Shown piece by piece: positions 1 through 7,484 of a stretch of DNA of 33,832 nt; position 1 is the first letter of the stretch; every line of letters begins with the position of its first letter. Both the position numbers and the translations under genes were made by a program. The stretch lies in assembly GCA_046733475.1 (NCBI GenBank), contig JBKPPF010000078.1, forward strand, positions 1 through 33,832, given 5' to 3'. Origin of the DNA: DATEOR01 sp046733475 (GTDB lineage Bacteria; Actinomycetota; Thermoleophilia; Gaiellales; Gaiellaceae). The notes below the pieces were generated by a model, which saw nothing but the letters and a program-made list of their open reading frames with translations, searched no databases and was not told where the DNA came from.

Positions 1-263
1 ACGGAAAGTGGCACAGAAAGGAGACCGCCAGCGGCGAAACGTCTCTCTCCGGAGACGCCGAAGGCAAGGGTGAAAGGGTGGGGTAAGAGCCCACCAGCGT
101 CGTGGTGACACGACGGCTAGCCAAACCCCGTCCGGTGCAAGGCGAACAGGCTCCGCTTCAGGCGGCCCGCCGAGGAGCCGGGTGCGTTGCTCGAGCCATC
201 GGGGAACCGGTGGCCTAGATGGATGGTCACCCTCGACAGAATCCGGCTTACAGGCCTGCTACA
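1..263 (+). ncRNA. rnpB: RNase P RNA, bacterial type A, 5' end outside the window
   Basis: This is the catalytic RNA of ribonuclease P, which removes tRNA 5' leaders. The sequence carries conserved core blocks of bacterial RNase P RNA in the right order: GCACAGAAA near 11-19, AAGGGTGAAAGGGTGG at 66-81 followed by GTAAGAGCCCACCAGC, the GGTGCAAGG block near 135, CCTAGATGGATGG near 213-225, and the 3' signature GACAGAATCCGGCTTACAG at 235-253. The 5' P1-P4 portion is missing because the window starts inside the gene. The exact 3' end is inferred from the terminator hairpin that starts at 264. Identification rests on motif recognition. Confidence 0.95.
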
Positions 264-289
264 CGAAGCCCCGCTCCGGCGGGGCTTCG
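264..289 (+). terminator. Hairpin after rnpB
   Basis: A perfect 11-bp inverted repeat (CGAAGCCCCGC / GCGGGGCTTCG) with a TCCG tetraloop lies directly after the RNase P RNA 3' signature. There is no T-tract, but position and strength make it the likely transcription end or 3'-processing stop for rnpB. The next start codon is 21 nt downstream. Confidence 0.75.
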
Positions 290-310
290 CACTTAAGGGC
301 AAGATGCGCC

Positions 311-1096
311 ATGCAGATCGGCAAGCCCGGTGAGCCCGTCACGCACATGAGCCAGGCCTACCCCGACCGCGTAGAGGTGCGCGGGCGGGATCTGGCAGGC
401 GACCTCATGGGTCGGCTGACCTTCACGGAGTACTTCCATCTCCTCCTCACCGGACGCGAGCCGACCGACGACGAGCGGTACTTTCTCGACCTGTTGCTCG
501 TGGCCATCGCCGAGCACGGGATGATGCCGACGAACGTCGCCGCGCGAATGACGCTCGCTGCCGACCCCGCGGCGCTTCAGGGCGCGGTGGCGGCGGGGAT
601 TCTCGGAGCCGGCCCCGTCGTCCTGGGTACCTCGGAGGAATGCGCCCTGCTCCTGGAGGAGGCGCAGACGAAGGTGGCGGCGGGGGCGCAGCCCGAGGCG
701 GTCGCGGCCGAGCTGGCCGGGACGATCAAGGAGAGGGGCGGCAAGGTGCCTGGCTTCGGGCATCCGGTACACCGCCCGCTCGACCCGCGCGCGGAGCGAA
801 TCCTCGAGCTCGCCGACGAGCGCGGCGCGAGCGGACCGCACGTCGCCCTCGCGCGCGCTTTCCGCGAGTCGGTCCCCGGGGCCTGGGGCAAGCGGCTGAC
901 GATGAACGTCGCGATGCCGATCGCCGCCGTGCTGCTCGACCTGGGCTTCGCTGCTGCCACCGTCAAGGCGATTCCCATTCTCGCCCGCACTGCCGGCCTC
1001 CTCGCCCATCTAGCCGAGGAACAGGAGAATCCCGTCGGCTTCCTTCTTGCCGCCGCCGCAGAGGACGCCGTGACGTACGAGCCTCCGGCGGAGTGA
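311..1096 (+). CDS. Citrate synthase-family protein, citryl-CoA lyase-like
   Basis: Encodes 261 aa of the citrate synthase superfamily, in the short form usually annotated citryl-CoA lyase or CitE-independent citrate synthase-like. Visible family features are VRGRDLAGDLMGRLTFTEY near the N-terminus and the catalytic-type segment KVPGFGHPVHRPLDPRAE around residues 150-167, where GFGHP is the conserved His loop. Full citrate synthases have about 370-430 residues, so this one lacks much of the large domain. The ATG at 311 keeps the MQIGKPGEPVTH leader seen in relatives; an internal ATG at 350 is the alternative. Its stop overlaps the next start by one base (TGATG), so it is probably co-transcribed with the acyl-CoA ligase gene. 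Substrate is not determinable from sequence; a cleavage or condensation of an acyl-CoA is the reasonable expectation. Confidence 0.85.
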   Translation: MQIGKPGEPVTHMSQAYPDRVEVRGRDLAGDLMGRLTFTEYFHLLLTGREPTDDERYFLDLLLVAIAEHGMMPTNVAARMTLAADPAALQGAVAAGILGAGPVVLGTSEECALLLEEAQTKVAAGAQPEAVAAELAGTIKERGGKVPGFGHPVHRPLDPRAERILELADERGASGPHVALARAFRESVPGAWGKRLTMNVAMPIAAVLLDLGFAAATVKAIPILARTAGLLAHLAEEQENPVGFLLAAAAEDAVTYEPPAE

Positions 1097-2397
1097 TGCT
1101 CGAGCCCGAGGTCGAGAGCCGCCCCTGGGAGGACCAGCTCGCCCTCGACGACGGGAGCTATCGCACGCAGGTCGCCTACCTCTTCGACCGCTCCGCGTTC
1201 TACAGAGGAAAGCTCGGCGCGGCAGGGATCTCGAGCCCGGAGGAAGCGGGCGGCCTCGGGGACATCGCGCGCCTGCCGCTCACCGAGAAGAGCGACGTGA
1301 AGGCGACCGCGACACGGAAGAATCCGATCGGAACCCACCTGTGCGTCGAGCGCGGGAAGATCGCCCGGATCTACTCCACGAGCGGCACCACCGGAACGCC
1401 CAGCTACATCCCCCTCACCGCGGGCGACCTCGACAACTGGGTCGCCGGCTCCGCGCGGAGCTATGCCGCGTCGGGTGTCAGGGCTGGCGAGCGCATCGTC
1501 TCGACCTACAACGCGGGGCCCTTCGTCGCGGGTGCGGCGCTCGACGCCTTCGAGCGCATCGGGCTCAGTCACATCCCGGTGGGCACGGGGAACACAGAGC
1601 GCCTGATGCTCGCCATCGAACTGCTCGAGCCGGACACCGCCGTGCTCACGCCCTCCTACGCCGCCCACCTGCTCGAATGGGCCTCTGCGCGGGGCACGGA
1701 TCTGCGTGGCTCGAGCGTGCGCCGTGTGCTCGTGGCCGGCGAGCCAGGAGGCGGGGAACCGGCTTTCCGTGCCAAGCTGGAAGACGGCTGGGGCGCGAAG
1801 GTCACGGAGGCGATGGGCATCGGAGACATCGGCGCGTCGCTCTGGGGCGAGTGCGAAGAGCAGGACGGGATGCACCTCGGCGCGCGCGGCTTCGTGCATG
1901 CAGAGCTCATCGACCCGGAGAGCGGCGACGCCCTCGCGATCACCGACGGCGCGAAGGGCGAGCTCGTCCTGAGCCACCTGCAGCACCGCGCGGCGCCGCT
2001 CCTCCGCTTCCGGACCCGCGATCACGTCGAGTTTCGGACAAGCCCGTGCCGCTGCGGGCGAACGAGCCCTCGCGTCCGCTGCCTCGGACGCACGGACGAC
2101 ATGCTCATCGTCCGCGGAGTGAACGTCTTCCCGTCGGCCGTCCGCGAGGTCGTGAACTCGTTCGCCCCGCGGGTCAGCGGCAACATCCTCGTCAGGCCTC
2201 GGGATGCGGGCGTGAAGCAGGAGCCGCCGCTGCCGGTCGCGGTCGAGCTCGGCGAGGACACGTCTCCGGACGACGAGCTCGCCAAGGCGATCGGCGAGCG
2301 GCTGCGCAGTGTGCTCGTCGTCCAGGCCCGGGTCGAGCTCGTCCCGTGGGGAAGCCTGCAGCGGAGCGAGTACAAATCGAAGCTCGTCGAGCGCTGA
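1096..2397 (+). CDS. Phenylacetate-CoA ligase-family (PaaK-like) AMP-forming acyl-CoA ligase
   Basis: A 433-aa adenylate-forming enzyme of the PaaK type, expected to activate an aryl or other carboxylic acid with ATP and CoA. The P-loop-like A3 motif YSTSGTTGTPSYIPL sits near residues 93-107. Later motifs are VLVAGEPGG, the A5-like EAMGIGDIGASLWGEC, and RTDDMLIVRGVNVFPSAV, typical of the PaaK hinge and C-terminal domain. Length matches the family (about 430). The ATG at 1096 shares its A with the stop of the upstream gene; a GTG at 1093 is in frame and also possible. Pairing with a citrate synthase-fold protein suggests sequential acid activation and acyl-CoA cleavage or condensation, but the acid is unknown. 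A zinc-finger-like C-R-C-G-R-T-S-P-R motif (SPCRCGRTSPRV) is also visible, as in many PaaK relatives. Confidence 0.9.
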   Translation: MLEPEVESRPWEDQLALDDGSYRTQVAYLFDRSAFYRGKLGAAGISSPEEAGGLGDIARLPLTEKSDVKATATRKNPIGTHLCVERGKIARIYSTSGTTGTPSYIPLTAGDLDNWVAGSARSYAASGVRAGERIVSTYNAGPFVAGAALDAFERIGLSHIPVGTGNTERLMLAIELLEPDTAVLTPSYAAHLLEWASARGTDLRGSSVRRVLVAGEPGGGEPAFRAKLEDGWGAKVTEAMGIGDIGASLWGECEEQDGMHLGARGFVHAELIDPESGDALAITDGAKGELVLSHLQHRAAPLLRFRTRDHVEFRTSPCRCGRTSPRVRCLGRTDDMLIVRGVNVFPSAVREVVNSFAPRVSGNILVRPRDAGVKQEPPLPVAVELGEDTSPDDELAKAIGERLRSVLVVQARVELVPWGSLQRSEYKSKLVER

Positions 2398-2415
2398 ACG
2401 ATAGGCCGGCGTCGG

Positions 2416-2421
2416 TAGAGT
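2416..2421 (+). promoter_or_regulatory. Candidate -10 box (TAGAGT), 7 nt before a GTG start
   Basis: TAGAGT followed by CACCCCC and the GTG at 2429, with no purine-rich ribosome-binding sequence. The spacing would place the transcription start at or next to the start codon, giving a leaderless mRNA. No good -35 hexamer is seen. Confidence 0.4.
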
Positions 2422-2428
2422 CACCCCC

Positions 2429-2770
2429 GTGGACGCCGAACAGGCACGCGGGCTCCTTCGCCGGGAGCGGCAACGGATCGAACGGGCGCTTGCCGAGCAG
2501 GCGGGCGAGAGCAACGGCGAGCTTTCGACCGTGGACCAGCATCTCGGCGACCAAGGCAGCGAGCTGTACGAAGACGAGTTCGAGGCTGGCCTTCGCGAGC
2601 GCCTCCTGAACGAGCTCGCCGCTGTGGAGCGCGCGGAGGCCCGCGTCGACGCGGGTACGTACGGGCTCTCGGTCGAGAGCGGTGAGCCGATTCCGGACGA
2701 GAGGCTCGAGGCGATTCCGACGGCCGAGCGCACCGCCGAAGAGCAGGTGCGCTTCGAAGGCCGCCGCTGA
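2429..2770 (+). CDS. DksA/TraR-like coiled-coil protein without zinc-finger cysteines
   Basis: 113 aa with the layout of a TraR/DksA C4-type protein: an N-terminal helical hairpin (residues 1-75, rich in E, R, A), then GTYGLSVESGEPIPDERLEAIPTAE. In classical members the equivalent segment reads GTYG-x-C-x-x-C-G-x-PI-x-x-ERL and ends in a second C-x-x-C. Here all four zinc-ligand positions are non-cysteine and the protein has no Cys at all. DksA family proteins bind RNA polymerase in the secondary channel; whether this one does is inference. The GTG start is preceded by no Shine-Dalgarno sequence but by TAGAGT at a leaderless spacing. It sits 31 nt after the ligase gene and is probably transcribed separately. 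Confidence 0.8.
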   Translation: MDAEQARGLLRRERQRIERALAEQAGESNGELSTVDQHLGDQGSELYEDEFEAGLRERLLNELAAVERAEARVDAGTYGLSVESGEPIPDERLEAIPTAERTAEEQVRFEGRR

Positions 2771-2811
2771 GCCCGGCAGGGCAAGCTCCGTAGCCGCCGA
2801 ACCACATCTGG

Positions 2812-3477
2812 GTGTCCGATCCGAAACCGGAGGGCAGCCGTCGTGAAGCCCGCGTAGAGGCGAGCGTCTTCGCGCTCGCAGCATGCGCGCTCCTTGTTCT
2901 TCTCGGCCTGGTGAGCATGGCGGCGAGCTGGGAGCTCGTCGGCGTCTCCGGCTGGATCTGGTTCGTGCTCGCCGTTCCCGAGATGCTGCTGGTCGGTGCG
3001 CTCGCGCTCGACGCTCCTCGAACCGTGGACGTGACGATGATCCTGGTGGTCGTCCTGGCAAATCTCGGCGGCCTCGGGCTCCTCATCGCCTCCCTCGTCA
3101 CCGAGACGAGTCGCGACCTCTCCGGAGGGCAGCTCCTCATGAGCGGCGCGCTCGTCTGGCTGACGAACGTGATCGTCTTCGGGCTCCTGTACTGGAGCCT
3201 CGACGCCGGCGGCCCGCGAACTCGGGCCAGGCGCGGGCGGAGCCGGCCCGACTTCTGGTTCCCGCAGGACGACAACGACCGCCTGGCGCATGCCGGCTGG
3301 TACCCACGGCTCGAGGACTACACCTATGTGGCGCTCACGAACGGCATTGCGTTCAGTCCCACGGACGCAATGCCGCTGACCCGCCGCGCGAAGACGCTCA
3401 TGGGTCTCGACGCGATGATCTCCGTCGGCGCCGTGCTCCTCGTTGCGGCGCGCGCGGTCAACGTGCTCGGCGGCTGA
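2812..3477 (+). CDS. Membrane protein of unknown function, DUF1345-like
   Basis: 221 aa with four to five hydrophobic segments: about residues 18-40, 45-66, 74-96, 106-128 and 200-218. A hydrophilic stretch (135-200) contains DFWFPQDDN and DYTYVALTNGIAFSPTDAMP, followed by LTRRAKTLMGLDAMISVGAV. The last block resembles the C-terminal part of DUF1345 membrane proteins, where a short extracytoplasmic loop with a TxxD motif precedes the final helix, but I cannot confirm the family without a profile search. It starts with GTG at 2812, 41 nt after the DksA-like gene. It ends 3 nt before the convergent SDR gene. Function unknown; no enzyme motif seen. Confidence 0.7.
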   Translation: MSDPKPEGSRREARVEASVFALAACALLVLLGLVSMAASWELVGVSGWIWFVLAVPEMLLVGALALDAPRTVDVTMILVVVLANLGGLGLLIASLVTETSRDLSGGQLLMSGALVWLTNVIVFGLLYWSLDAGGPRTRARRGRSRPDFWFPQDDNDRLAHAGWYPRLEDYTYVALTNGIAFSPTDAMPLTRRAKTLMGLDAMISVGAVLLVAARAVNVLGG

Positions 3478-3480
3478 GAG

Positions 3481-4248
3481 CTACTCGGGCGTGACGTAGG
3501 CGGCGGTGAGGCCGCCGTCCACGAGGAAGGTCGCGCCGTTTACGTACGACGACTCGTCGCTGGCGAGGAAGAGCGCGCCGTAGGCGATCTCCTTCGCCTG
3601 GGCGAGCCGGCCCATGGGCAGGTGGACGAGCCGGCGTTCGAGTGCCCCCGGAGTCTCGTCGAAGAGCCGCATGAGGAGCGGCGTCTCCACCGGGCCGGGG
3701 CAAAGCGCGTTGACGCGCACGCCCCGGCGCGCGAACTCGACGGCGAGCTCCCGGCTCAATGAGAGGACCGCGCCCTTCGAGGCGGTGTAGGAGATCTGCG
3801 ACGTCGCCGCGCCGGCAAGGGCCACGAATGAGGCGACGTTGATGACTGAGCCGCCGCCGCGGTCGAGCAGGTGCGGGATCCCGTGCTTGCAGCAGAGGAA
3901 GACGCCCTTCGTGTTGACATCCTGCACCCGCTGCCACGCGTCGACCTCGGTCTCGAGGACCGAGGCGTCGTCCGCGGGCATGATCCCGGCGTTGTTGTAG
4001 AGAACGTCGACGCCGCCGAAGCGCTCGGCCGCCGCGGCGTACATGGCCTGCACGCTGTCGGGGTCGGCGACGTCGACCTCCTGGAAGAAGGCCTCGCGGC
4101 TTTCCGCTGCGGTCGCCTCGCCCTTCTCAGGATCGACGTCCGCGACGCACACTCTGGCGCCCTCCTGCGAGAAGAGGATCGCGGCTTCCCGGCCGATTCC
4201 CCCGGCCGCGCCGGTGATGACGGCCACTTTTCCGTCCAGGCGTCCCAC
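3481..4248 (-). CDS. Short-chain dehydrogenase/reductase (SDR)
   Basis: 255 aa, a classical SDR of typical length. The dinucleotide-binding motif TGAAGGIG is at residues 12-19, NNAG near 85-88, catalytic Ser140 in INVAS, and Tyr154/Lys158 in YTASK. An acidic residue after beta-strand 2 (CVADVDP, D37) predicts NAD(H) preference. The C-terminal VNGATFLVDGGLT is typical. It would oxidise or reduce an alcohol/ketone; the substrate is not visible. The start is GTG, preceded on its own strand by TAAGCT-N6, a leaderless-type box that overlaps the stop codon of the upstream lipoprotein gene. The 9-nt gap to that gene means read-through is also possible. Confidence 0.92.
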   Translation of the reverse strand: MGRLDGKVAVITGAAGGIGREAAILFSQEGARVCVADVDPEKGEATAAESREAFFQEVDVADPDSVQAMYAAAAERFGGVDVLYNNAGIMPADDASVLETEVDAWQRVQDVNTKGVFLCCKHGIPHLLDRGGGSVINVASFVALAGAATSQISYTASKGAVLSLSRELAVEFARRGVRVNALCPGPVETPLLMRLFDETPGALERRLVHLPMGRLAQAKEIAYGALFLASDESSYVNGATFLVDGGLTAAYVTPE

Positions 4249-4254
4249 GGGGCG

Positions 4255-4260
4255 AGCTTA
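4255..4260 (-). promoter_or_regulatory. Candidate -10 box (TAAGCT) for the SDR gene
   Basis: On the minus strand TAAGCT is followed by CGCCCC and the GTG start at 4248. The box overlaps the TAA stop of the lipoprotein gene. No ribosome-binding sequence lies between, so a leaderless transcript is predicted. Confidence 0.35.
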
Positions 4261-4746
4261 ACTGTGGAGGCCGGAAAGAATCGAGTCGAGCCGGTCGAAG
4301 CGCTCGTCCTCAGCTTGTTCCTTCGAGCCGCTGAACCAGACGAGTACGACGTTCCCGCCGTAGCGTTTGTAGGCGACCCAGGTCTTGCTCTGCGAGTCCA
4401 GCTCCCAGTAGATGCCGTCGGCGCTCCGGTCGAGCGGCATGTCCGTGTCTTTGTCCTTGAAGAAGGACGCGAGCGAGGCGCTCTTGCCGGGCTTGCCCAC
4501 GTAGACGTTGAAGATCCCGTAGCGGTCGACGAGCGACTGGGGCATGTCGAGCCCGTAGCCGAGCTGGTCCCACGCGGGATCGCTGACTGCCGCCGGCTCT
4601 AGCGGCCGCCCGGTCGCCTGCTTGAACGTCTGCCGGACCTGGGCAGGAGTGAGCGTCTGCTCCTGTGCCTGGTCGCTGTCGGCGCCGCACCCGGCCAGGG
4701 CGGCGAGCGCGAAGACCGCAAGCGAGAGCAGGGCGATGCGTCTCAC
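4258..4746 (-). CDS. Small lipoprotein, unknown function
   Basis: 162 aa from the GTG at 4746. The N-terminus has a compact signal peptide, VRRIALLSLAVFALAALAGC, ending in a lipobox (L-A-G-C), so Cys20 should be lipidated and the protein anchored outside the cytoplasmic membrane. The mature part contains a globular stretch with LGYGLDMPQSLVDRYGIFNVYV and ends NVVLVWFSGSKEQAEDERFDRLDSIL. No family was recognised. An earlier in-frame GTG nine codons upstream would give a slightly longer n-region. The 4746 start is preferred because a TACTCT box lies 9 nt upstream of it and because the signal peptide then has the usual length. It precedes the SDR gene by 9 nt. Confidence 0.75.
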   Translation of the reverse strand: MRRIALLSLAVFALAALAGCGADSDQAQEQTLTPAQVRQTFKQATGRPLEPAAVSDPAWDQLGYGLDMPQSLVDRYGIFNVYVGKPGKSASLASFFKDKDTDMPLDRSADGIYWELDSQSKTWVAYKRYGGNVVLVWFSGSKEQAEDERFDRLDSILSGLHS

Positions 4747-4791
4747 TGCGTCGAGAGAGTAGCGCCTCACCTCAACGGAGGCTCCGCCGAT

Positions 4792-4820
4792 TTGAGTCGT
4801 CCGACACCAGCGGGCAGGAT
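4792..4820 (+). promoter_or_regulatory. Candidate promoter TTGAGT-17-CAGGAT
   Basis: A -35-like TTGAGT (4792-4797) and a -10-like CAGGAT (4815-4820) are separated by exactly 17 nt. They lie upstream of an AAGGAG ribosome-binding site (4836-4841) and the ATG at 4849. It would give a leader of about 20 nt. It is divergent from the lipoprotein gene. Confidence 0.4.
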
Positions 4821-4848
4821 GGAGGCCCCTCGAACAAGGAGCTCCTCG

Positions 4849-5358
4849 ATGTTCACGAAACCAAGGTTGATCGCCGTGTTCGCGCCCACCGTCCTCGTCG
4901 CCGGAGTGCTCGCGATCGCCGCGATCGGTGCGACAGGAAGCGGCACTCTCGATCATGTGACGTTCAGAACGAGTAATCGGGTCGACACTCCGTCGGGCTC
5001 GTTCATCAGTACGGGCAGCCAGGTGGTCGTCAACCCGGGCACCGGCCCGATGCTCATCCGTTTCTCTGCGACCGGCTACGAGCAAGATCTCAACAGCGGA
5101 GGCGGATTCGCGGGCCACAAGTACGCGGCGATGTTCGTCCGAGTGCTCGTGAACGGCTCACAGGTTGGTCCCGCCGTGCGGTTCTTCGACAACACCGGGA
5201 AGGTCGGCGTGCAGAAGCCACGGCCGACGACGACTTCTTATGAATGGGCGGTGAACACGACGCTTGGCTCGAAGACAGTACGGGTCCAGTTCAAGAACCT
5301 GCACACCTTCGACAGCGCGACCATCCTGCACTCGACGCTGACGGTTCAGAACGGCTAG
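4849..5358 (+). CDS. Exported or membrane-anchored protein, unknown function
   Basis: 169 aa. The start is set by a clear AAGGAG site 7 nt before the ATG; an earlier frame-compatible start would add a non-hydrophobic leader. An N-terminal hydrophobic segment (residues 6-28, LIAVFAPTVLVAGVLAIAAIG) follows two basic residues, as in a signal peptide or anchor. The rest is rich in Thr, Ser, Gly and Val with alternating beta-type pattern and no cysteine (STGSQVVVNPGTGPMLIRFSA, SKTVRVQFKNLHTF), suggesting a small beta-sandwich outside the cell. No family recognised. The stop codon abuts the stop of the convergent PuuD-like gene with no spacer. Confidence 0.75.
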   Translation: MFTKPRLIAVFAPTVLVAGVLAIAAIGATGSGTLDHVTFRTSNRVDTPSGSFISTGSQVVVNPGTGPMLIRFSATGYEQDLNSGGGFAGHKYAAMFVRVLVNGSQVGPAVRFFDNTGKVGVQKPRPTTTSYEWAVNTTLGSKTVRVQFKNLHTFDSATILHSTLTVQNG

Positions 5359-6075
5359 CTAGCGGCGCTCCTCGGCGTACCGCCGAGCCTCGTCGACGAG
5401 GCCCTGAAAGAGGGCGAAGTCCTCCCCTGCCTCGGGGTGCCAGAGCACGCCGACGGCGAAGCGCTGCGCCGGGTCCTCGACGGCCTCGACAGTCCCGTCG
5501 TCCGCCCGTGCCGCTTCCTGCAACCCTTCGCCGAGCTTCCCGAAGCCCTGGTGGTGGTGGCTCTTGACGGGCGCGCGGTCTCCGAGCAGGCTCTCGATGC
5601 GGGTTCCCGGGACGAGGTCGACGTCGTGGTCGGCAAAGATCCCTGGCGGGTCGTGCTTGTGCCTTTCGTCCCCGACGATCTCGGGCAGGTGCTGGACGAG
5701 GTCGCCGCCGCGAGCGACGTTCAGCACCTGGCTCCCGCGGCAGATTGCGAGGACGGGCATATCGCGCTCGAGGGCGCCCTCGAGCAGCGCGAGCTCGGCG
5801 TCGTCGCGGCGGCGGACGATGCCGAACGTCTCCTGATGCGCTTCCTGGCCGTAGAGCTCCGGGTCGAGGTCGGAGCCGCCTGAGAAGACGAGGCCGTCGA
5901 GCCCGTCGAGGGTCTCGTCGACCGCGTTCTCTGCGGGCGGGACGAGGAGCGCGCGGCCGCCGGCCTGCTCCACCGCCTGCACATACGCGGCTGGAACGAG
6001 CGCGGCCTCGAGATCCCAGTAGCTCCACTTGGCCGGCACCACGTACGTCGTGATCCCGATCAGGGGCTTAGCCAC
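5359..6075 (-). CDS. Gamma-glutamyl-GABA hydrolase-like class I glutamine amidotransferase (peptidase C26)
   Basis: 238 aa, PuuD-like. The class I amidotransferase triad is visible: Cys112 in LAICRGSQ, His213 and Glu215 in GVLWHPE. SGGSDLDPELYG (residues 65-76) is characteristic of the PuuD/C26 branch. These enzymes hydrolyse the gamma-glutamyl bond of compounds such as gamma-glutamyl-GABA in the cytoplasm. The start overlaps the end of the upstream glutamine synthetase-like gene by 8 bp, so the two are translationally coupled. A ligase that glutamylates an amine plus a hydrolase that removes glutamate after oxidation is the logic of the Puu putrescine pathway. The intervening oxidase and dehydrogenase of that pathway are not in the immediate neighbourhood. 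Exact substrate is inferred. Confidence 0.9.
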   Translation of the reverse strand: MAKPLIGITTYVVPAKWSYWDLEAALVPAAYVQAVEQAGGRALLVPPAENAVDETLDGLDGLVFSGGSDLDPELYGQEAHQETFGIVRRRDDAELALLEGALERDMPVLAICRGSQVLNVARGGDLVQHLPEIVGDERHKHDPPGIFADHDVDLVPGTRIESLLGDRAPVKSHHHQGFGKLGEGLQEAARADDGTVEAVEDPAQRFAVGVLWHPEAGEDFALFQGLVDEARRYAEERR

Positions 6076-7399
6076 GCTCGAAGAGCCTCTCCCGCTCGTA
6101 GCCGGTCACGACCTGGTCGAAGAGCCGCTGCTCCGTACGCGCGTAGTTCAGGTAGTGGTCGACGACCTCGTCCCCGAAAGCCCCGCGCGCCATCGAGCCG
6201 GCCTCGAGCGCATCGATCGCGTCGCGCAGCGAGTGCGGGAAGCGCCCGGCGTCGGACTCGTAAGCGTTCCCCTCGAGCGGCGGCGGCAGCTCCAGCTGGT
6301 TCTCCACGCCATGGAGGCCGGCCGCCAGGACCGCGGCGAAGGCGAGATACGGATTGACGTCCCCGCCGGGAATCCGGGTCTCCGCGCGCAGGGCGTTGCC
6401 GTGGCCGACGATGCGAAAGCCGCACGTGCGGTTGTCGTGCCCCCAGGCGAGGGTGGTAGGCGCCCAGCTGCCGGCGGCGTAGCGCTTGTAGGAGTTCACG
6501 TTCGGCGCGAGGAAGAGGGCGAGCTCGCGGAAGCACGCGATCTGGCCGGCGAGAAACTGCTTGAAGACGTCGGACTCGCCCGCGAATGCGCTCTCGTCGC
6601 CGCGCCAGAGGCTCGCGTGGATGTGGCAGGAGTTGCCGATCCACGTGTGGTCGGGCTTCGCCATGAACGTGATCGAGCAGCCGTTCAGATGCGCGATCTC
6701 CTTGGCGCCGTTCTTGTAGACCGTGTGGTTGTCCGCCATTGCGAGGGCCGGCGCGTAGCGGAAGTTGACCTCCTGCTGGCCGGGCCACGCCTCGCCCTTC
6801 GAGCTCTCGACCGGGATCCCCGCCGCCTGCATGTGGTTGCGGATCTGGCGGAGGAAGGGCTCGTCGTAGGTCGTGGCGAGGATGTGGTAGTCGAGGATGT
6901 AGGGCACCGACGGCGTCAGGTCCTCGTAGCGCTTCGCGTGCGCCTCGGCGTAGGTCTCCTTGAGGAGGTAGAACTCGAGCTCGGAGCCGAACATGGGCGT
7001 GTAGCCGAGCTCTGTGGCGCGCTCCACTTGACGCGTCAGGATCTGGCGCGGCGACGGGTTGACGGGCGTGCCGTCGTGCCAGAGGACGTCGCAGAGGACG
7101 AGAGCCGTGGCTTCCAGCCACGGAATCGGCCGTAGCGTGTCCAGGTCGGGCTGAAGGAGGAAGTCGCCGTAGCCGCGCTCCCAGTTGGCGATCGAATAGC
7201 CGGGAATCGGGTCCATCTCCATGTCGAGCGCGAGCAAGTAGTTGCAGCCCTCGACGCCGTGCTCCGCCACCTCGCCCTCGAGGAAGAACTGCCCCTGGAC
7301 GCGTTTGCCCATGAGGCGGCCCTGCATGTCGGTGAAGGCCACGACGATCGTGTCGATCGCGCCGCTCTCGATCTCGGCAGTCAGCTCCTTCAGCGTCAT
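6068..7399 (-). CDS. Glutamine synthetase-family ligase, gamma-glutamylpolyamine synthetase-like
   Basis: 443 aa, glutamine synthetase fold. N-terminal beta-grasp segment: IDTIVVAFTDMQGRLMGKR (15-33). Catalytic-domain signatures: FGSELEFYLL with metal-binding Glu, GQQEVNFRYAPAL, NSCHIHASLW, then YKRYAAGSWAPTTLAWG and ETRIPGGDVNPYLAFAA. These keep the metal-binding acids and the ATP/glutamate-binding Arg. The sequence lacks the adenylylation loop of type I GlnA and resembles PuuA/GlnA3-type enzymes that glutamylate polyamines or other amines. Overlap with the PuuD-like gene and a divergent APC permease 85 bp away support an amine catabolic role. Minus-strand TAGGAT lies 7 nt before the ATG with no Shine-Dalgarno, so it may be leaderless. 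Confidence 0.92.
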   Translation of the reverse strand: MTLKELTAEIESGAIDTIVVAFTDMQGRLMGKRVQGQFFLEGEVAEHGVEGCNYLLALDMEMDPIPGYSIANWERGYGDFLLQPDLDTLRPIPWLEATALVLCDVLWHDGTPVNPSPRQILTRQVERATELGYTPMFGSELEFYLLKETYAEAHAKRYEDLTPSVPYILDYHILATTYDEPFLRQIRNHMQAAGIPVESSKGEAWPGQQEVNFRYAPALAMADNHTVYKNGAKEIAHLNGCSITFMAKPDHTWIGNSCHIHASLWRGDESAFAGESDVFKQFLAGQIACFRELALFLAPNVNSYKRYAAGSWAPTTLAWGHDNRTCGFRIVGHGNALRAETRIPGGDVNPYLAFAAVLAAGLHGVENQLELPPPLEGNAYESDAGRFPHSLRDAIDALEAGSMARGAFGDEVVDHYLNYARTEQRLFDQVVTGYERERLFERG

Positions 7400-7406
7400 G
7401 CGGGCG

Positions 7407-7412
7407 ATCCTA
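7407..7412 (-). promoter_or_regulatory. Candidate -10 box (TAGGAT) for the glutamine synthetase-like gene
   Basis: On the minus strand TAGGAT-CGCCCGC-ATG places a -10-like hexamer 7 nt before the start codon at 7399. No ribosome-binding sequence is present in the spacer. No convincing -35 was found. Confidence 0.4.
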
Positions 7413-7425
7413 ACGGCCGGATGGC

Positions 7426-7455
7426 TTGACAGCGTGCGCCCCAGGACGTCCTAAT
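7426..7455 (+). promoter_or_regulatory. Candidate promoter TTGACA-18-CCTAAT for the permease gene
   Basis: A consensus TTGACA (7426-7431) and CCTAAT (7450-7455) with an 18-nt spacer. They lie upstream of a strong AGGAGG ribosome-binding site (7472-7477) that is 7 nt from the ATG at 7485. This is the best -35 sequence in the window. The promoter shares an 85-bp divergent region with the glutamine synthetase-like gene. Confidence 0.55.
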
Positions 7456-7484
7456 ACGCGGTCTCAGACCCAGGAGGAAGCGGC

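Noticed and set aside
577..3291. Very long open frame on the minus strand opposite the first genes
   Set aside because: High GC content leaves antisense frames open; the translation is Arg/Ala/Pro-rich with no recognisable motif, while the plus-strand frames contain clear enzyme families.
7426..7457. TTGACA paired with TAATAC as the permease promoter
   Set aside because: The spacer would be 20 nt, too long; CCTAAT at 18 nt was preferred.
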